Shown: positions 17,263 through 25,852, numbered from the stretch's first letter. The stretch is DNA of 52,058 bases from DATGKR01 sp035294565 (GCA_035294565.1 DATGKR010000090.1:1-52058), one strand, 5' to 3'. Numbers and translations: made by a program. Notes: a model not told the origin generated them from the letters alone.

Positions 17263-17292
17263 TTGTATATAGCAACAGTTGGCTATAGGCAA
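17263..17292. promoter_or_regulatory. Candidate MarR operator, two related boxes
   Basis: TTGTATATAGCAA (17263-17275) and TTGGCTATAGGCAA (17279-17292) are adjacent. The second is a palindrome at 12 of 14 positions, and both share the TTG...TATA...CAA pattern seen in MarR-type operators. They lie 4-33 bp upstream of the marR start and about 80 bp upstream of the divergent lipoprotein start. The AT-rich sequence stands out from the surrounding GC-rich DNA and probably includes the marR promoter. Confidence 0.6.
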
Positions 17293-17371
17293 CAAACTGC
17301 GTTCAGCGCTGGCGAGGGCCGCCAACAAGACCAGGGCTCCCCCCAGATACCGTTGCGGGCGGTGGAGAACG

Positions 17372-18235
17372 ATGGCGACGCAGCCTAGGGCGGCGTTGTT
17401 GGTGCTCGGCGCCGCGCTGGTGGCCGGCTGCTCGGCGGCTCCCGCGCACCGGGCGGCCAACCTCGCCCGCTCGGCGCAATCGCTCCCGAGCGCTCCGCCG
17501 CCCTTCGTCGCGCCGCCGGCGACGTCGCCGACCACGGTCGCTCCGGCCGCGCCGACCCGGCCCGACGCGACCACCACCACCACTTCGCGGGTGGCGGCCG
17601 CCGCCGCCTGTCCGTCCAACCTGGTCAGCTCACTGGCCTCCACGGGCGCGGCCCGCCAGCTCATCACCGTGGAGGGGCCGGCCTACAGCTCGACGGTGGC
17701 CACGCTCGAGACCTGGCAGCGGGAGGGGGCCTGCTGGGCACCGGTGGCGGGCCCCTGGCAGGCCCGGGTGGGCGAGAACGGGTTCTCCGACCACCCCATC
17801 GAAGGCGACGGGACGACGCCCACGGGGCTGTACTCGATCGGCCCGACCATGTACGGCAACGCCCCGAACCCCGGGGTGCAGGAGACCTACCACCGGCTGG
17901 TCTGCGGCGACTGGTGGGACGAGGACCCGACCAGCCCGCAGTACAACACCTTCCAGCACGTCGCGTGCGGCCAGCAGCCGCCGTTCGGAGGGGGAAGCGA
18001 GGCGCTGTGGAAGGAGACCGCCCCCTACCCGAGCTTCGCGGTGATCGACTACAACACCGCCCCCGTGGTGCCCGACGCCGGCTCGGCCATCTTCTTGGAC
18101 GCCGACACGGGCACCCCCACCGACGGTAGCGTGGCGCTCCCGCTGGGCGAGCTGGACCAGGTGCTGCGCTGGATCAACCCGGCCGACTCGCCGGCGGTGG
18201 TGATGGCGCCCTCGGTGGAGATGGGCCGCTTCTAG
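17372..18235 (+). CDS. Lipoprotein with degenerate L,D-transpeptidase (YkuD-like) domain
   Basis: A 287-residue exported protein with lipobox LVAGC and a Pro/Ala/Thr linker. The C-terminal 190 residues follow the actinobacterial L,D-transpeptidase pattern: ITVEGPAYSSTVATLETWQ, WQARVGENGFSD, TPTGLYSIGPTMYG, GDWWDEDPTSPQYNTFQ, FAVIDYNTAPVVPDAGSAIF. At the active site, family members have FLH followed ten residues later by the catalytic Cys in GC. Here the same spacing gives D243 (FLDADTG) and S253 (DGSVAL), so both catalytic residues are replaced. I expect no cross-linking activity, but it may bind peptidoglycan. ATG 17372 has GGAG five nt upstream and yields the lipobox; an upstream start is in frame but would bury the signal peptide. 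Confidence 0.8.
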   Translation: MATQPRAALLVLGAALVAGCSAAPAHRAANLARSAQSLPSAPPPFVAPPATSPTTVAPAAPTRPDATTTTTSRVAAAAACPSNLVSSLASTGAARQLITVEGPAYSSTVATLETWQREGACWAPVAGPWQARVGENGFSDHPIEGDGTTPTGLYSIGPTMYGNAPNPGVQETYHRLVCGDWWDEDPTSPQYNTFQHVACGQQPPFGGGSEALWKETAPYPSFAVIDYNTAPVVPDAGSAIFLDADTGTPTDGSVALPLGELDQVLRWINPADSPAVVMAPSVEMGRF

Positions 18236-18319
18236 AGCGAACGAGCGCACGGCCTGCGACCGCGACGGGCGACTGCCAGCCAGGCAGGATTGGACACACC
18301 GGGCAGAGAATGTTTCATC

Positions 18320-19414
18320 ATGCTGAGCCGTCGGCAGTTCATCCAGATGGCCGTCGTCGCCGGAGCGGCCGCGGCGATACCCCCGGTGTTCGAATCGTTC
18401 CGCCAGGCCGCCGGTGCGGACACCGAGGCCGCCTTCTTCCTGACCCCGCAGAGGTGGGCGACCTGCCAGGCCCTGTGCTCCCGGATAGTCCCCACCGGCA
18501 GCGACCCGGCGACGGACCCGGGGGCGACCGAGGCGCACGCCGTCGCGTTCATCGACCGGTTCCTGGCGGCCTTCGAGCTCCCCTCGTCGGTGGCGGACAA
18601 CCCGCCGATCTGGGTGACGGGCAACTTCAGCGGCCGCAACCCGACCTCCCGGGACGGGTACGCGACCAGCGACTTCCCCCCGGACGCTTTTCTCTCCGAC
18701 AGCGGGACGGGCCACTTCCTCGGGCTGACCCCGACGCAGGAGGTGTCCTGGCGGCTGCAGCTCTACGGCCCGGACTACCTGAAGACCCTGCCGCCGTGGG
18801 TCAGCGAGAAGTGGGCCTCCCAGATCGCCAGCCTGATCCCCGTCGCCTACCCGCAGGGCCTGCGCCAGCTCTACGACGACGGTCTCGACGCGTTCGACTC
18901 GTGGTCGAAGTCGACCTTCGGCACGACCTTCGCAGGCGCCAGCCCCGAGGAGCAGGACGCGATGCTGGCCGTCGCAGGGAACGTCGTGCTCTCCAACGTG
19001 TGGACCAACGTGCCGCTGCCGACCCCACCCGCCCCCCCGGCGGCGGCCAGCGAGCTGGTACCGGCGATCACCCTCCACACCTTCCAGGCGACCTACGGGC
19101 TGCCCGAGTACGCCTGGCTCAACCAGGTCGACGACCCCGCCTACGTGGAGAGGCTGGGGGGGACGGCGCAGTGGCGGGCGATCGCCTACGACGGCGACAC
19201 CGAGCCGCTCGGCAACTCGCTGTTCGACCCGAACATGTACGGGCCGGGCGAGGGCCCCAACGAGGGCTTCGGCATGGAGGGCGTGTACGTGCCCTTCGGC
19301 GGCTACCGCGAGTTCCGGCCGGTGTCCACCCTCGGGGACAGCGGCACCGTCCTCTCGGCCGCCGACGCCGAGATCGTCAAGCAGGCCATCGTCGAGGCGA
19401 GGAGCAAGAAGTGA
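18320..19414 (+). CDS. Gluconate 2-dehydrogenase subunit 3-like protein (Tat-exported small subunit)
   Basis: A 364-residue protein with a twin-arginine signal (SRRQFIQMAVVAGAAAAIP), so it is folded before export. Near residues 45-90, FLTPQRWATCQALCSRIVPT and HAVAFIDRFLAAFE are the hallmarks of the gluconate-2-dehydrogenase subunit-3 family. This subunit carries the Tat signal and chaperones or escorts the FAD subunit in the complex. It is about twice the usual length (family about 170-240 aa), with an extra C-terminal region ending in GYREFRPVSTLGDSGTVLSA. ATG 18320 is chosen over an in-frame TTG at 18290 because it begins directly before the Tat motif. The stop overlaps the GTG of the FAD subunit (GTGA). 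Confidence 0.82.
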   Translation: MLSRRQFIQMAVVAGAAAAIPPVFESFRQAAGADTEAAFFLTPQRWATCQALCSRIVPTGSDPATDPGATEAHAVAFIDRFLAAFELPSSVADNPPIWVTGNFSGRNPTSRDGYATSDFPPDAFLSDSGTGHFLGLTPTQEVSWRLQLYGPDYLKTLPPWVSEKWASQIASLIPVAYPQGLRQLYDDGLDAFDSWSKSTFGTTFAGASPEEQDAMLAVAGNVVLSNVWTNVPLPTPPAPPAAASELVPAITLHTFQATYGLPEYAWLNQVDDPAYVERLGGTAQWRAIAYDGDTEPLGNSLFDPNMYGPGEGPNEGFGMEGVYVPFGGYREFRPVSTLGDSGTVLSAADAEIVKQAIVEARSKK

Positions 19415-21345
19415 CCAGGGCGATCGTGGTAGGAAGCGGCATCAGCGGCGCGACGCTCGCCAGGGTGCTCGCCAGGAACGGCTACGAGGTGGTGGTCCTC
19501 GAGAAGGGCCGGAACATGTTCGCCAACCTCGGCGGCTCGAACGCCGCGGTCACCAACCTGTTCTCCAACGACGAGGTCGGCTGGGAGAGCCGCACGGCGC
19601 CGATCAACCAGGACCCGGTGACCGAGCCGAGGTCGTTCCGGTCCGACCCTTCCGAGGGCGACCGGGTGTTCGTCGGGGACGTCAACGACCTGCCGACCAC
19701 GGTCGGCGGGGGGACCCTGCACTACGACGCCAAGTTCCGCCGCTACCGGGAGGTCGACTTCGTCGCCAACAGCTTGATGGGCGGGACCGCCGACAGCCCG
19801 GCCATCCCCGGCACGACCTACGCCGACTGGCCGATGACCTACCAGCAGCTGGAACCGTTCTACGCCGTCAGCGAGGAGGTCACCGGCACCCAGGGGCCGG
19901 CCCGCATGCGCGACGGGCGGGTGTACAACCCCAACCCCTACGAGTCGCCCCGCTCAACGCCGTTCGCCATGCCCCCCGGCGTCCAGCAGCTCAACAGCCT
20001 CCTCCCCGCCGAGTCGGCCAGGAGGCTCGGCTACCACCCGGCCCCCGTGCCCACCTCGATCGTCTCCCGCCCCTACCGCGACCGCCCCCCCTGCAACGAC
20101 TGCGGCTTCTGCCTCGACTACGGCTGCACCATCAACGCCAAGTCGTCGGGCGTGTGGCCGCTCAACGACGCCCTGCGCACCGGCAGGGTCCAGCTGCTCA
20201 GCGGCGCCAACGCAGTGGAGATCCTCTACAGCCGCGGGCCCAACGGCCGGTTCAAGGCGCAGGGGGTTCGCTACTTGGACCCCGAAGGCCACCCGGGGAC
20301 GCTCGCCGGCGACCTCGTCGTCCTCGCCAACACGCCGATCGAGGCCACCCGGCTGTCGCTGCTGTCGGGAATCGCCCCCGCCCAGCCCAACCCCTCGGCG
20401 ACCTCGGGGTCCGAGACCGAACCGAGCGGGCTCCTAGGCCGCAACCTCATGTTCCACTACCAGACGGCGACGATCACCATCGTCGACCAGCCGATCCACT
20501 CCTTCCGGGGCCGGACGAGCACCCAGACGCTCGACGCGTTCGCCGGCAGCGGACCGGGCCCCGACCAGTTCGACCCTACCGTCCCGATGGCCGGGCTGCT
20601 GGAGATCGGCGGCAACCTGAACCCGGTCACCGAAGCGGAGTACTTCGCCTCGGTCCTCTCCGGGGAGGCGCACAAGCAGATGATGGCCCTCGGGCCGTTC
20701 GTGGACCACCTCTGCACGTTCACCATGCAGGGACAGGACATGCCCCAGCTGACCAACTACGTCGACCTCGACCCGGCGATAGTCGACGTGTGGGGCCAGC
20801 CGATCCCGAGGGTCACCTACAAGAACCACCCCTACGAGCTGGCGGCCGCCGCCTACTACGCGCCGAAGATGGTCGAGATCATGGAGAACATCGGAGGCCC
20901 CGGCTCGGCCTACCCGACCATCCGGCCGCTCTTCGTCCTCCAGCTGGGACCCGGCCTGCCGAGCGTGCTGGAGACCCCAGCCGGTGCCCAGGTCCAGGAG
21001 AACGTGGTCAACAACTTCCCCCTGTCAGACGTCCCCGCCAGCGCCCACATCATGGGCACCCACCGCATGGCGCTCGACCGCGACCACGGGGTGTGCGACC
21101 CCTACGGCCGCTACTGGGCGTTCGACAACCTCTACTGCGCCGGCGGCGCCCTGCAGCCGACGGCGCCCGGGTACAACGTGTCGCTCACCTTCCAGGCGCT
21201 GTCGTACTGGGTGGCCGCGGCGATCGTCGGCGGGGTCGGAGGCCAGGACTCCTACACGCCGCTCGAGGTCGGCTCCAACATGAGCACCCTGGTGAGCGTG
21301 TTGAAGTCGACCGACCCCGACACGATGATCGCCCACGTCGTCTAG
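19411..21345 (+). CDS. GMC-type FAD oxidoreductase, catalytic subunit of a gluconate/glucose dehydrogenase-like complex
   Basis: A 644-residue flavoenzyme that would oxidise a sugar or alcohol outside the membrane after co-export with its Tat-bearing partner. The FAD Rossmann motif is at the extreme N-terminus (VVGSGISGATLARVLA, VVVLEKG). C-terminal motifs are SAHIMGTHRM, with probable catalytic H546, and TAPGYNVSLTFQAL, with N589 in the His/Asn pair. Four cysteines at 228, 231, 234 and 239 (CNDCGFCLDYGC) lie where bacterial FAD-glucose dehydrogenases have a cysteine cluster holding a 3Fe-4S centre. No signal peptide is present, consistent with hitch-hiking export. The usual multihaem cytochrome c subunit is absent from the window. 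Its stop overlaps the converging asd stop (CTAG). Confidence 0.88.
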   Translation: MTRAIVVGSGISGATLARVLARNGYEVVVLEKGRNMFANLGGSNAAVTNLFSNDEVGWESRTAPINQDPVTEPRSFRSDPSEGDRVFVGDVNDLPTTVGGGTLHYDAKFRRYREVDFVANSLMGGTADSPAIPGTTYADWPMTYQQLEPFYAVSEEVTGTQGPARMRDGRVYNPNPYESPRSTPFAMPPGVQQLNSLLPAESARRLGYHPAPVPTSIVSRPYRDRPPCNDCGFCLDYGCTINAKSSGVWPLNDALRTGRVQLLSGANAVEILYSRGPNGRFKAQGVRYLDPEGHPGTLAGDLVVLANTPIEATRLSLLSGIAPAQPNPSATSGSETEPSGLLGRNLMFHYQTATITIVDQPIHSFRGRTSTQTLDAFAGSGPGPDQFDPTVPMAGLLEIGGNLNPVTEAEYFASVLSGEAHKQMMALGPFVDHLCTFTMQGQDMPQLTNYVDLDPAIVDVWGQPIPRVTYKNHPYELAAAAYYAPKMVEIMENIGGPGSAYPTIRPLFVLQLGPGLPSVLETPAGAQVQENVVNNFPLSDVPASAHIMGTHRMALDRDHGVCDPYGRYWAFDNLYCAGGALQPTAPGYNVSLTFQALSYWVAAAIVGGVGGQDSYTPLEVGSNMSTLVSVLKSTDPDTMIAHVV

Positions 21346-22361
21346 GCGGCGACGAGCCCCCGCTCGATCAGCGCCTCGGCGATCTGCACGGCGTTCAACG
21401 CCGCGCCCTTGCGCAGGTTGTCGCCCGAGACGAACATCGCCAAGGAGCGGCCCGACGGGTCGCTGCGGTCCGCGCGCACCCGGCCGACGATGCAGGCGTC
21501 GCGCCCCGCCGCGCCGAGAGGCGTGGGCAGGTCCGCCACCTCGACCCCCGCCGCCGAGCGGAGCAGGTCGAGCGCGCGCCCCGGGGCCAGCGGGCGCTCG
21601 AAGGTCAGGTTGAGGGCCAGGGAGTGCCCGGTGTAGACGGGCACCCTGACGCAGGTGACCGACACCGCCAGGTCGGGTATGGCGAGGATCTTGCGGCTCT
21701 CGTTGCGGAACTTCAGCTCCTCGGTCGTCTCGTCGCCTTCGAAGCTCCCCGCCACGGGCAGGACGTTGAACGCCAGCGGCCCGGGGAACACCCGCTGAGC
21801 GGGGTACTCGACGGCCGTCCCGTCGAAAGCCAGCGCGGCGGCCTTCTCCCCCACTGCCCGGACCTGCTCGTCCAGCTCGGCGGTGCCCGCCAGCCCCGCC
21901 CCCGACGCCGCCTGGTAGGTGGCGCCGACGACCCTACGCAGCCCGGCTTCCGCGTGCAGCACGGCCAGGGGGGGCATGCAGACCACGGTGGTGCAGTTGG
22001 GGTTGGCGACGATCCCCTTCGGTATGCGCTCCAGCTCTCCGGCGTTGACCTCCGGAACGACTAGAGGGCATTCGGGGTCCATGCGCCAGGCGCTGGAGTT
22101 GTCCACCACGATGGCCCCCGCGGCGGCAACCCTTTGTCCGTATTCCCTGGAAGCCGCCGCTCCCATGGAGAACAGCGCGACGTCCACGCCGGAGTGGTCC
22201 GCCCCGGCGACGTCCTCCACGGGGACGCCGTCGAGGAGCCGCCCGGCGGAACGGGAGCTGGCGAAATAGCGGACGCTGGCGTGCGGCAGTCGCTCGCCGA
22301 CCAGGGTCCGCATCACGGTTCCCACCTGGCCGGTCGCTCCGTAGACACCGACGGTCACCAT
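21342..22361 (-). CDS. asd: Aspartate-semialdehyde dehydrogenase
   Basis: A 339-residue enzyme that reduces beta-aspartyl phosphate to aspartate semialdehyde with NADPH, feeding lysine/diaminopimelate, threonine and methionine synthesis. The NADP-binding loop is GVYGATGQVGTVM (5-17). The catalytic cysteine is C123 in ANPNCTT, and the acid/base histidine lies in VYTGHSLALN. Length and motifs are those of the standard bacterial enzyme. It starts immediately after the lysC stop (TAGATG, no spacer), so the two first steps of the aspartate pathway are translated together. The stop overlaps the converging dehydrogenase gene by four bases. Confidence 0.96.
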   Translation of the reverse strand: MVTVGVYGATGQVGTVMRTLVGERLPHASVRYFASSRSAGRLLDGVPVEDVAGADHSGVDVALFSMGAAASREYGQRVAAAGAIVVDNSSAWRMDPECPLVVPEVNAGELERIPKGIVANPNCTTVVCMPPLAVLHAEAGLRRVVGATYQAASGAGLAGTAELDEQVRAVGEKAAALAFDGTAVEYPAQRVFPGPLAFNVLPVAGSFEGDETTEELKFRNESRKILAIPDLAVSVTCVRVPVYTGHSLALNLTFERPLAPGRALDLLRSAAGVEVADLPTPLGAAGRDACIVGRVRADRSDPSGRSLAMFVSGDNLRKGAALNAVQIAEALIERGLVAA

Positions 22362-23579
22362 CTACTCGCCCTCCAGTTCGAACGCACGGTGCAGCGCCAC
22401 CACCGCCTTGTCGGCTAGCTCGGACCGCACCACGCAGGTGAGGCGGATCGACGAGGTGGAGATCATCTCGATGTTGATCCCCTCCGAAGCGAGCGTCTCG
22501 AACATCGTCGCCGAGATCCCCGGGTGGGTCTTCATCCCGGCGCCGATTATCGAGACACTCGCAATGTCGGGATCCGCCAGGATCTCCCTCGCTCCGATCT
22601 CGCCGGTGAGCCCCTCGCTCACCTCCCGGGCCACCCGCAGGTCCTCGTGGGGGACGGTGAAGGAGATGTCCGTGGTGCCGGCGAGGGAGACGTTCTGCTC
22701 GATCATGTCGACGTTCACCGAACGGTCGGCCAGTGCCCGGAACAGGCGGGCGGCGATGCCCGGGCGGTCCGGGACGCCCGCCACCGTGATCTTCGCCTCC
22801 GAGTTGTCCGACACCACGGCTGACACCATCGCCTGTTCCATCTCGGGATCCTCCTCTTTGATCCAGGTGCCCGGCTCCCACGTGAACGCCGAGCGGACGT
22901 GCAGGGGAACGTGGTGGTTGCGGGCGAACTCGACCGATCGCATCGCCGGCTTGGGGCATCCGGCCGCGCACATCTCGAGCATCTCCTCGAAGCTCAGCTT
23001 CTTCAGGCGGCGGGCCTCGGGCACCACCCTCGGGTCGGCGGTGAACACCCCCGACACGTCGGTGTAGATCTCGCACGCGTCGGCCTTCAGGGCGCTTGCC
23101 AGCGCCACCGCGGTCGTGTCCGTTCCGCCCCGGCCGAGGAAGGTCACGTCCCGCTCGGTGGACACGCCCTGGGCTCCCCCCACGACGGGCACCTTGCCCC
23201 GGTCGAGCGCCTCGCGCACCCGGTCGGCGCGGACCTCGACGATCTTCGCCCGGGTGTGGTCGGTGTCGGTGATGATCCCCGCCTGGCTGCCCGTGAAGCT
23301 GTCACTGTCGATGCCTATGTCGTGGAGCGCCATGCACAGCAGCGCCATGGCCTTGCGCTCACCGGCCGTGATCAGCATGTCCATCTCCCGCCCGGGCTGC
23401 GTGCTCGAGACCTGCGACGCGAGGTGCAGCAGATCGTCGGTCTCCTTGCCCATGGCGCTGACCGCCACCACCACCTGGTCGCCGCGACGAACGGCCCGGC
23501 CGATGTAGTCGGCGACCGTGCGGATCCGCTCGGCGTCGCCAACCGAGGTCCCGCCGAACTTCATCACGACCAGGGACAC
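22362..23579 (-). CDS. lysC: Aspartokinase
   Basis: A 405-residue aspartate kinase, the first step of the aspartate amino-acid family. The N-terminal kinase motif is VVMKFGGTSVGDAERI, followed by the family segments SAMGKETDDLLHLA, GSQAGIITDTDHTRA and FLGRGGTDTTAVALA. Two ACT domains at the C-terminus (ITVAGVPDRPGIAARLFRAL and VSIIGAGMKTHPGISATMFE) indicate feedback inhibition, typically by lysine plus threonine in actinobacteria. GTG 23579 gives the normal N-terminus; the frame is open upstream but lies in the divergent HD gene. An internal start for a separate regulatory subunit, as in corynebacteria, is possible but I did not identify it. Upstream of asd with no gap. Confidence 0.96.
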   Translation of the reverse strand: MSLVVMKFGGTSVGDAERIRTVADYIGRAVRRGDQVVVAVSAMGKETDDLLHLASQVSSTQPGREMDMLITAGERKAMALLCMALHDIGIDSDSFTGSQAGIITDTDHTRAKIVEVRADRVREALDRGKVPVVGGAQGVSTERDVTFLGRGGTDTTAVALASALKADACEIYTDVSGVFTADPRVVPEARRLKKLSFEEMLEMCAAGCPKPAMRSVEFARNHHVPLHVRSAFTWEPGTWIKEEDPEMEQAMVSAVVSDNSEAKITVAGVPDRPGIAARLFRALADRSVNVDMIEQNVSLAGTTDISFTVPHEDLRVAREVSEGLTGEIGAREILADPDIASVSIIGAGMKTHPGISATMFETLASEGINIEMISTSSIRLTCVVRSELADKAVVALHRAFELEGE

Positions 23580-23604
23580 GGTCGCCCAGGCTACCTTCTT
23601 CCCC

Positions 23605-24105
23605 GTGCAGGGCTTCGGCTCCTTCGGCCACCTGGCGACGCGCTTCTTCGGCGCGCTCGACCCCCGCGGACCCTCGCAGGCCGAGGAGGACTGGGCCACC
23701 GGGTGGCTGCTCCCGGGCGAGCAGCGGCTGTGGCGGCGCATGTCCGGCCCCGACCGCCGGCACGCCGCCGGCGTCGCCCGGGAAGTGGGGCGCAGGCTGG
23801 GGGGCGCTCCGAGGGAGGTGATGGCGGCGGCCCTGCTCCACGACGTCGGCAAGGTCGACTCGGGTCTCGGCACCTTCGCCAGGGTGTGGGTGACGCTCGC
23901 CGCCATGGCGGTCGGGCGCGACCGGGTACCCGGGCGCCGGGCGAAGCGCTACCTGGCCCACGACCGGATCGGGGCGTCGCTCCTGCGCGACGCCGGCAGC
24001 GACCCGATCACCGTCGCCTGGGCGGGCGAGCATCACCGCCCGGAAGGGTGCTGGACGCTGGACCCGACGGTGGCGGCGGCGCTGAAGGCGGCCGACGGGG
24101 ACTAG
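23605..24105 (+). CDS. HD-domain hydrolase family protein
   Basis: A 166-residue protein with the HD-superfamily metal motif ALLHDVGKVDS and a later histidine pair GEHHRPEG, both expected in small metal-dependent phosphohydrolases. The N-terminus MQGFGSFGHLATRFFGALDP and LLPGEQRLWRRMSGPDRRHA are typical of a common actinobacterial HD family whose substrate is unknown. The first His partner of the HD pair is probably H69-like in DRRHAAGVAR. GTG 23605 is chosen: it is only 25 bp from the divergent lysC start, and any longer form would run into lysC. The stop overlaps the DedA stop tail to tail (CTAG). Confidence 0.8.
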   Translation: MQGFGSFGHLATRFFGALDPRGPSQAEEDWATGWLLPGEQRLWRRMSGPDRRHAAGVAREVGRRLGGAPREVMAAALLHDVGKVDSGLGTFARVWVTLAAMAVGRDRVPGRRAKRYLAHDRIGASLLRDAGSDPITVAWAGEHHRPEGCWTLDPTVAAALKAADGD

Positions 24106-24785
24106 GCGTCCTCGAGGCCGGCGGCGGGCACGTCGGCCGCCCGGCGGGACCTGCCCTTGGCGTGGGCGGGCGCATGCGCCGGCGTGTGCGCCCGGAAGGA
24201 GCGCCAGCGGTGCCAGATGACGAGGGCTATCGCCGCCACGGCGAGAGCGGCGAGCAGGTACCCGGCGTAGCTGACACCATGCATGACAGACTCGTACTTC
24301 TTGCCGAGGTGGTAGCCGATGAAGGCCATGGCGCCGTCCCAGAGCAGCGATCCGAGGGCGGTGAGGATCCCGAAGCGCACGAGGGGAACCTCGGCCACCC
24401 CGGCGGGGAGGGCCACGAAGTTGCGTAGCACCGGGAGAAGGCGGCTGGCGAAGACACCCCAGCGCCCGTGGCGGCGGAACCACCCCTCCGCCCGGTCCAG
24501 GTCGTGGTGGGAGAGCAGCACGTACTTGCCGTAGCGGTCGACGAAAGCCCTACCGCCGAAACGCCCGATGACCCATGCGACGTAGGCGCCGACCAGTTCC
24601 CCTGCCGCTCCGACGATTATCACCTCGCCCAGGTTGAGCTTCCCCTCCGCGGCGAGCACGCCGGCGAAACCGAGGGTCAGCTCCGACGAGGTGGGCACGC
24701 AGCAGGACTGCAGCACCGAGAGCACGAAAACGGCCACGTACCCGGCCGACGACACGAAGCCGGTGAAGTTCAGGAGGGCGAGCAC
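24102..24785 (-). CDS. DedA family (VTT domain) membrane protein
   Basis: A 227-residue membrane protein with the DedA/SNARE-associated pattern: re-entrant-loop segments around VLQSCCVPTSSELTLGFAGVLA and GAAGELVGAYVAWVIGRFGG, and the conserved FASRLLPVLRNFVALPAGVAEV with its arginine motif. DedA proteins are lipid scramblases or flippases, for example of undecaprenyl phosphate, and maintain membrane potential. A basic, His/Ala-rich tail (HAPAHAKGRSRRA) extends into the cytoplasm. The GTG start at 24785 gives MLALLNFTGF. It is divergent from the alcohol dehydrogenase gene with 41 bp between. The specific lipid is unknown. Confidence 0.9.
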   Translation of the reverse strand: MLALLNFTGFVSSAGYVAVFVLSVLQSCCVPTSSELTLGFAGVLAAEGKLNLGEVIIVGAAGELVGAYVAWVIGRFGGRAFVDRYGKYVLLSHHDLDRAEGWFRRHGRWGVFASRLLPVLRNFVALPAGVAEVPLVRFGILTALGSLLWDGAMAFIGYHLGKKYESVMHGVSYAGYLLAALAVAAIALVIWHRWRSFRAHTPAHAPAHAKGRSRRAADVPAAGLEDA

Positions 24786-24815
24786 CGCACAAGGCTAGGC
24801 GCCCGCCCGCCGGTG

Positions 24816-24829
24816 TATGGTTCGCCGTG
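24816..24829 (+). promoter_or_regulatory. Candidate -10 element for leaderless Zn-dehydrogenase mRNA
   Basis: TATGGT at 24816-24821 (preceded by TG, as in extended -10 elements) ends five bases before GTG 24827. If used, transcription would begin at or next to the start codon. No Shine-Dalgarno is visible before either GTG 24827 or ATG 24839. Confidence 0.4.
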
Positions 24830-25852
24830 GCCGCTTTGATGCCCGCCGCGGTCTACGTGGGTGAACGGAAGGTGAAGGTAGAGCAAATTCCTGTCCCCAC
24901 CCCCTCCCCGGGCGGGGTCGTGGTGGAGGTCGCCTACTGCGGGATCTGCGGCACGGACCTGCACATGGTCATGGACGGGTGGGGCAGACCCGGGACCGTC
25001 TACGGCCACGAGCTCTCCGGCACGGTGGTCGCCGTCGGCCGCGAAGTGGACGGGCTGCGTCCCGGCGACCGGGTCGCCGGCGGGCCGGGGCCCGGATGCG
25101 GCTCCTGCACGGCCTGCGCAGAGGGGCGCCCCAACCTCTGCCGGGCCCGCCCCGACTACGTCGCACCGGACGCGCCCGGGGCGTTCGCCCGTTTCAAGGC
25201 GCTGCCCGCCGGCTGCGCCTACCCGCTCCCGGAGGGCCTGGACCTTCGGGCGGCGGCGCTCGTCGAGCCGCTCGCCGTTGCCGTGCACGGCGCGGCGCGC
25301 TCGGGGGCCCGCCCCGGAGACCGTGCGCTGGTCAGCGGCGCCGGACCCATCGGCGTGCTCACGGCGGTGGCGCTGGCCCGGGCCGGCTGCGAGGTCACGG
25401 TCAGCGAACCGGCAGAGGCGCGCCGGGCGTTGGCCGCCGGCCTCGGCGTCGACGTCGTCGCCCCCGACGAGCTCGAGCGGCCTTCGCTGGCCACCTCCCT
25501 GGCGGAGCGGCCATACCGGCTCGCAGTCGAGTGCTCGGGCAGCGCCGAGGCGGCGGAGGCGGCGCTCGGCGTCCTCGACCGGGGGGGCACCCTCGTCCTG
25601 GCGGGGACGGGGATGCGGCGGCCCCGCCTCGACTCCAACCGGATGATCCTCCACGAGCTGTCTGTCACCGGCACTGTCGACTCCACTCCAGAAGACGTCC
25701 GGGAGGCCATTTCGATGCTCGCGTCGGGCGACGTGCCGGTAGCGGCTCTGGTCGAGCCCGACGACCGCGGGCTCGACCAGGTTCAGCGGGCGATGGAGCA
25801 GCTTTCGTCCGGGCTGCTCGCGGGGAAGGTGATGGTGTCCCCTCGTGCCTGA
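24827..25852 (+). CDS. Zinc-dependent medium-chain alcohol dehydrogenase
   Basis: A 341-residue MDR enzyme of the sorbitol/threonine dehydrogenase type. Catalytic zinc ligands are in CGICGTDLH and GHELSGTVV, with the glutamate in VEPLAVAVHG. The structural zinc lobe has four cysteines in GCGSCTACAEGRPNLC. The cofactor fold is VSGAGPIGVLTAVALAR with an acidic residue after VTVSEP, favouring NAD. Substrate could be a polyol, butanediol or an aldehyde. An in-frame ATG at 24839 would shorten it by four residues, but the leaderless-looking -10 favours GTG 24827. The stop lies within the next gene (8-bp overlap), so it is co-transcribed with the VOC protein. Confidence 0.92.
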   Translation: MAALMPAAVYVGERKVKVEQIPVPTPSPGGVVVEVAYCGICGTDLHMVMDGWGRPGTVYGHELSGTVVAVGREVDGLRPGDRVAGGPGPGCGSCTACAEGRPNLCRARPDYVAPDAPGAFARFKALPAGCAYPLPEGLDLRAAALVEPLAVAVHGAARSGARPGDRALVSGAGPIGVLTAVALARAGCEVTVSEPAEARRALAAGLGVDVVAPDELERPSLATSLAERPYRLAVECSGSAEAAEAALGVLDRGGTLVLAGTGMRRPRLDSNRMILHELSVTGTVDSTPEDVREAISMLASGDVPVAALVEPDDRGLDQVQRAMEQLSSGLLAGKVMVSPRA

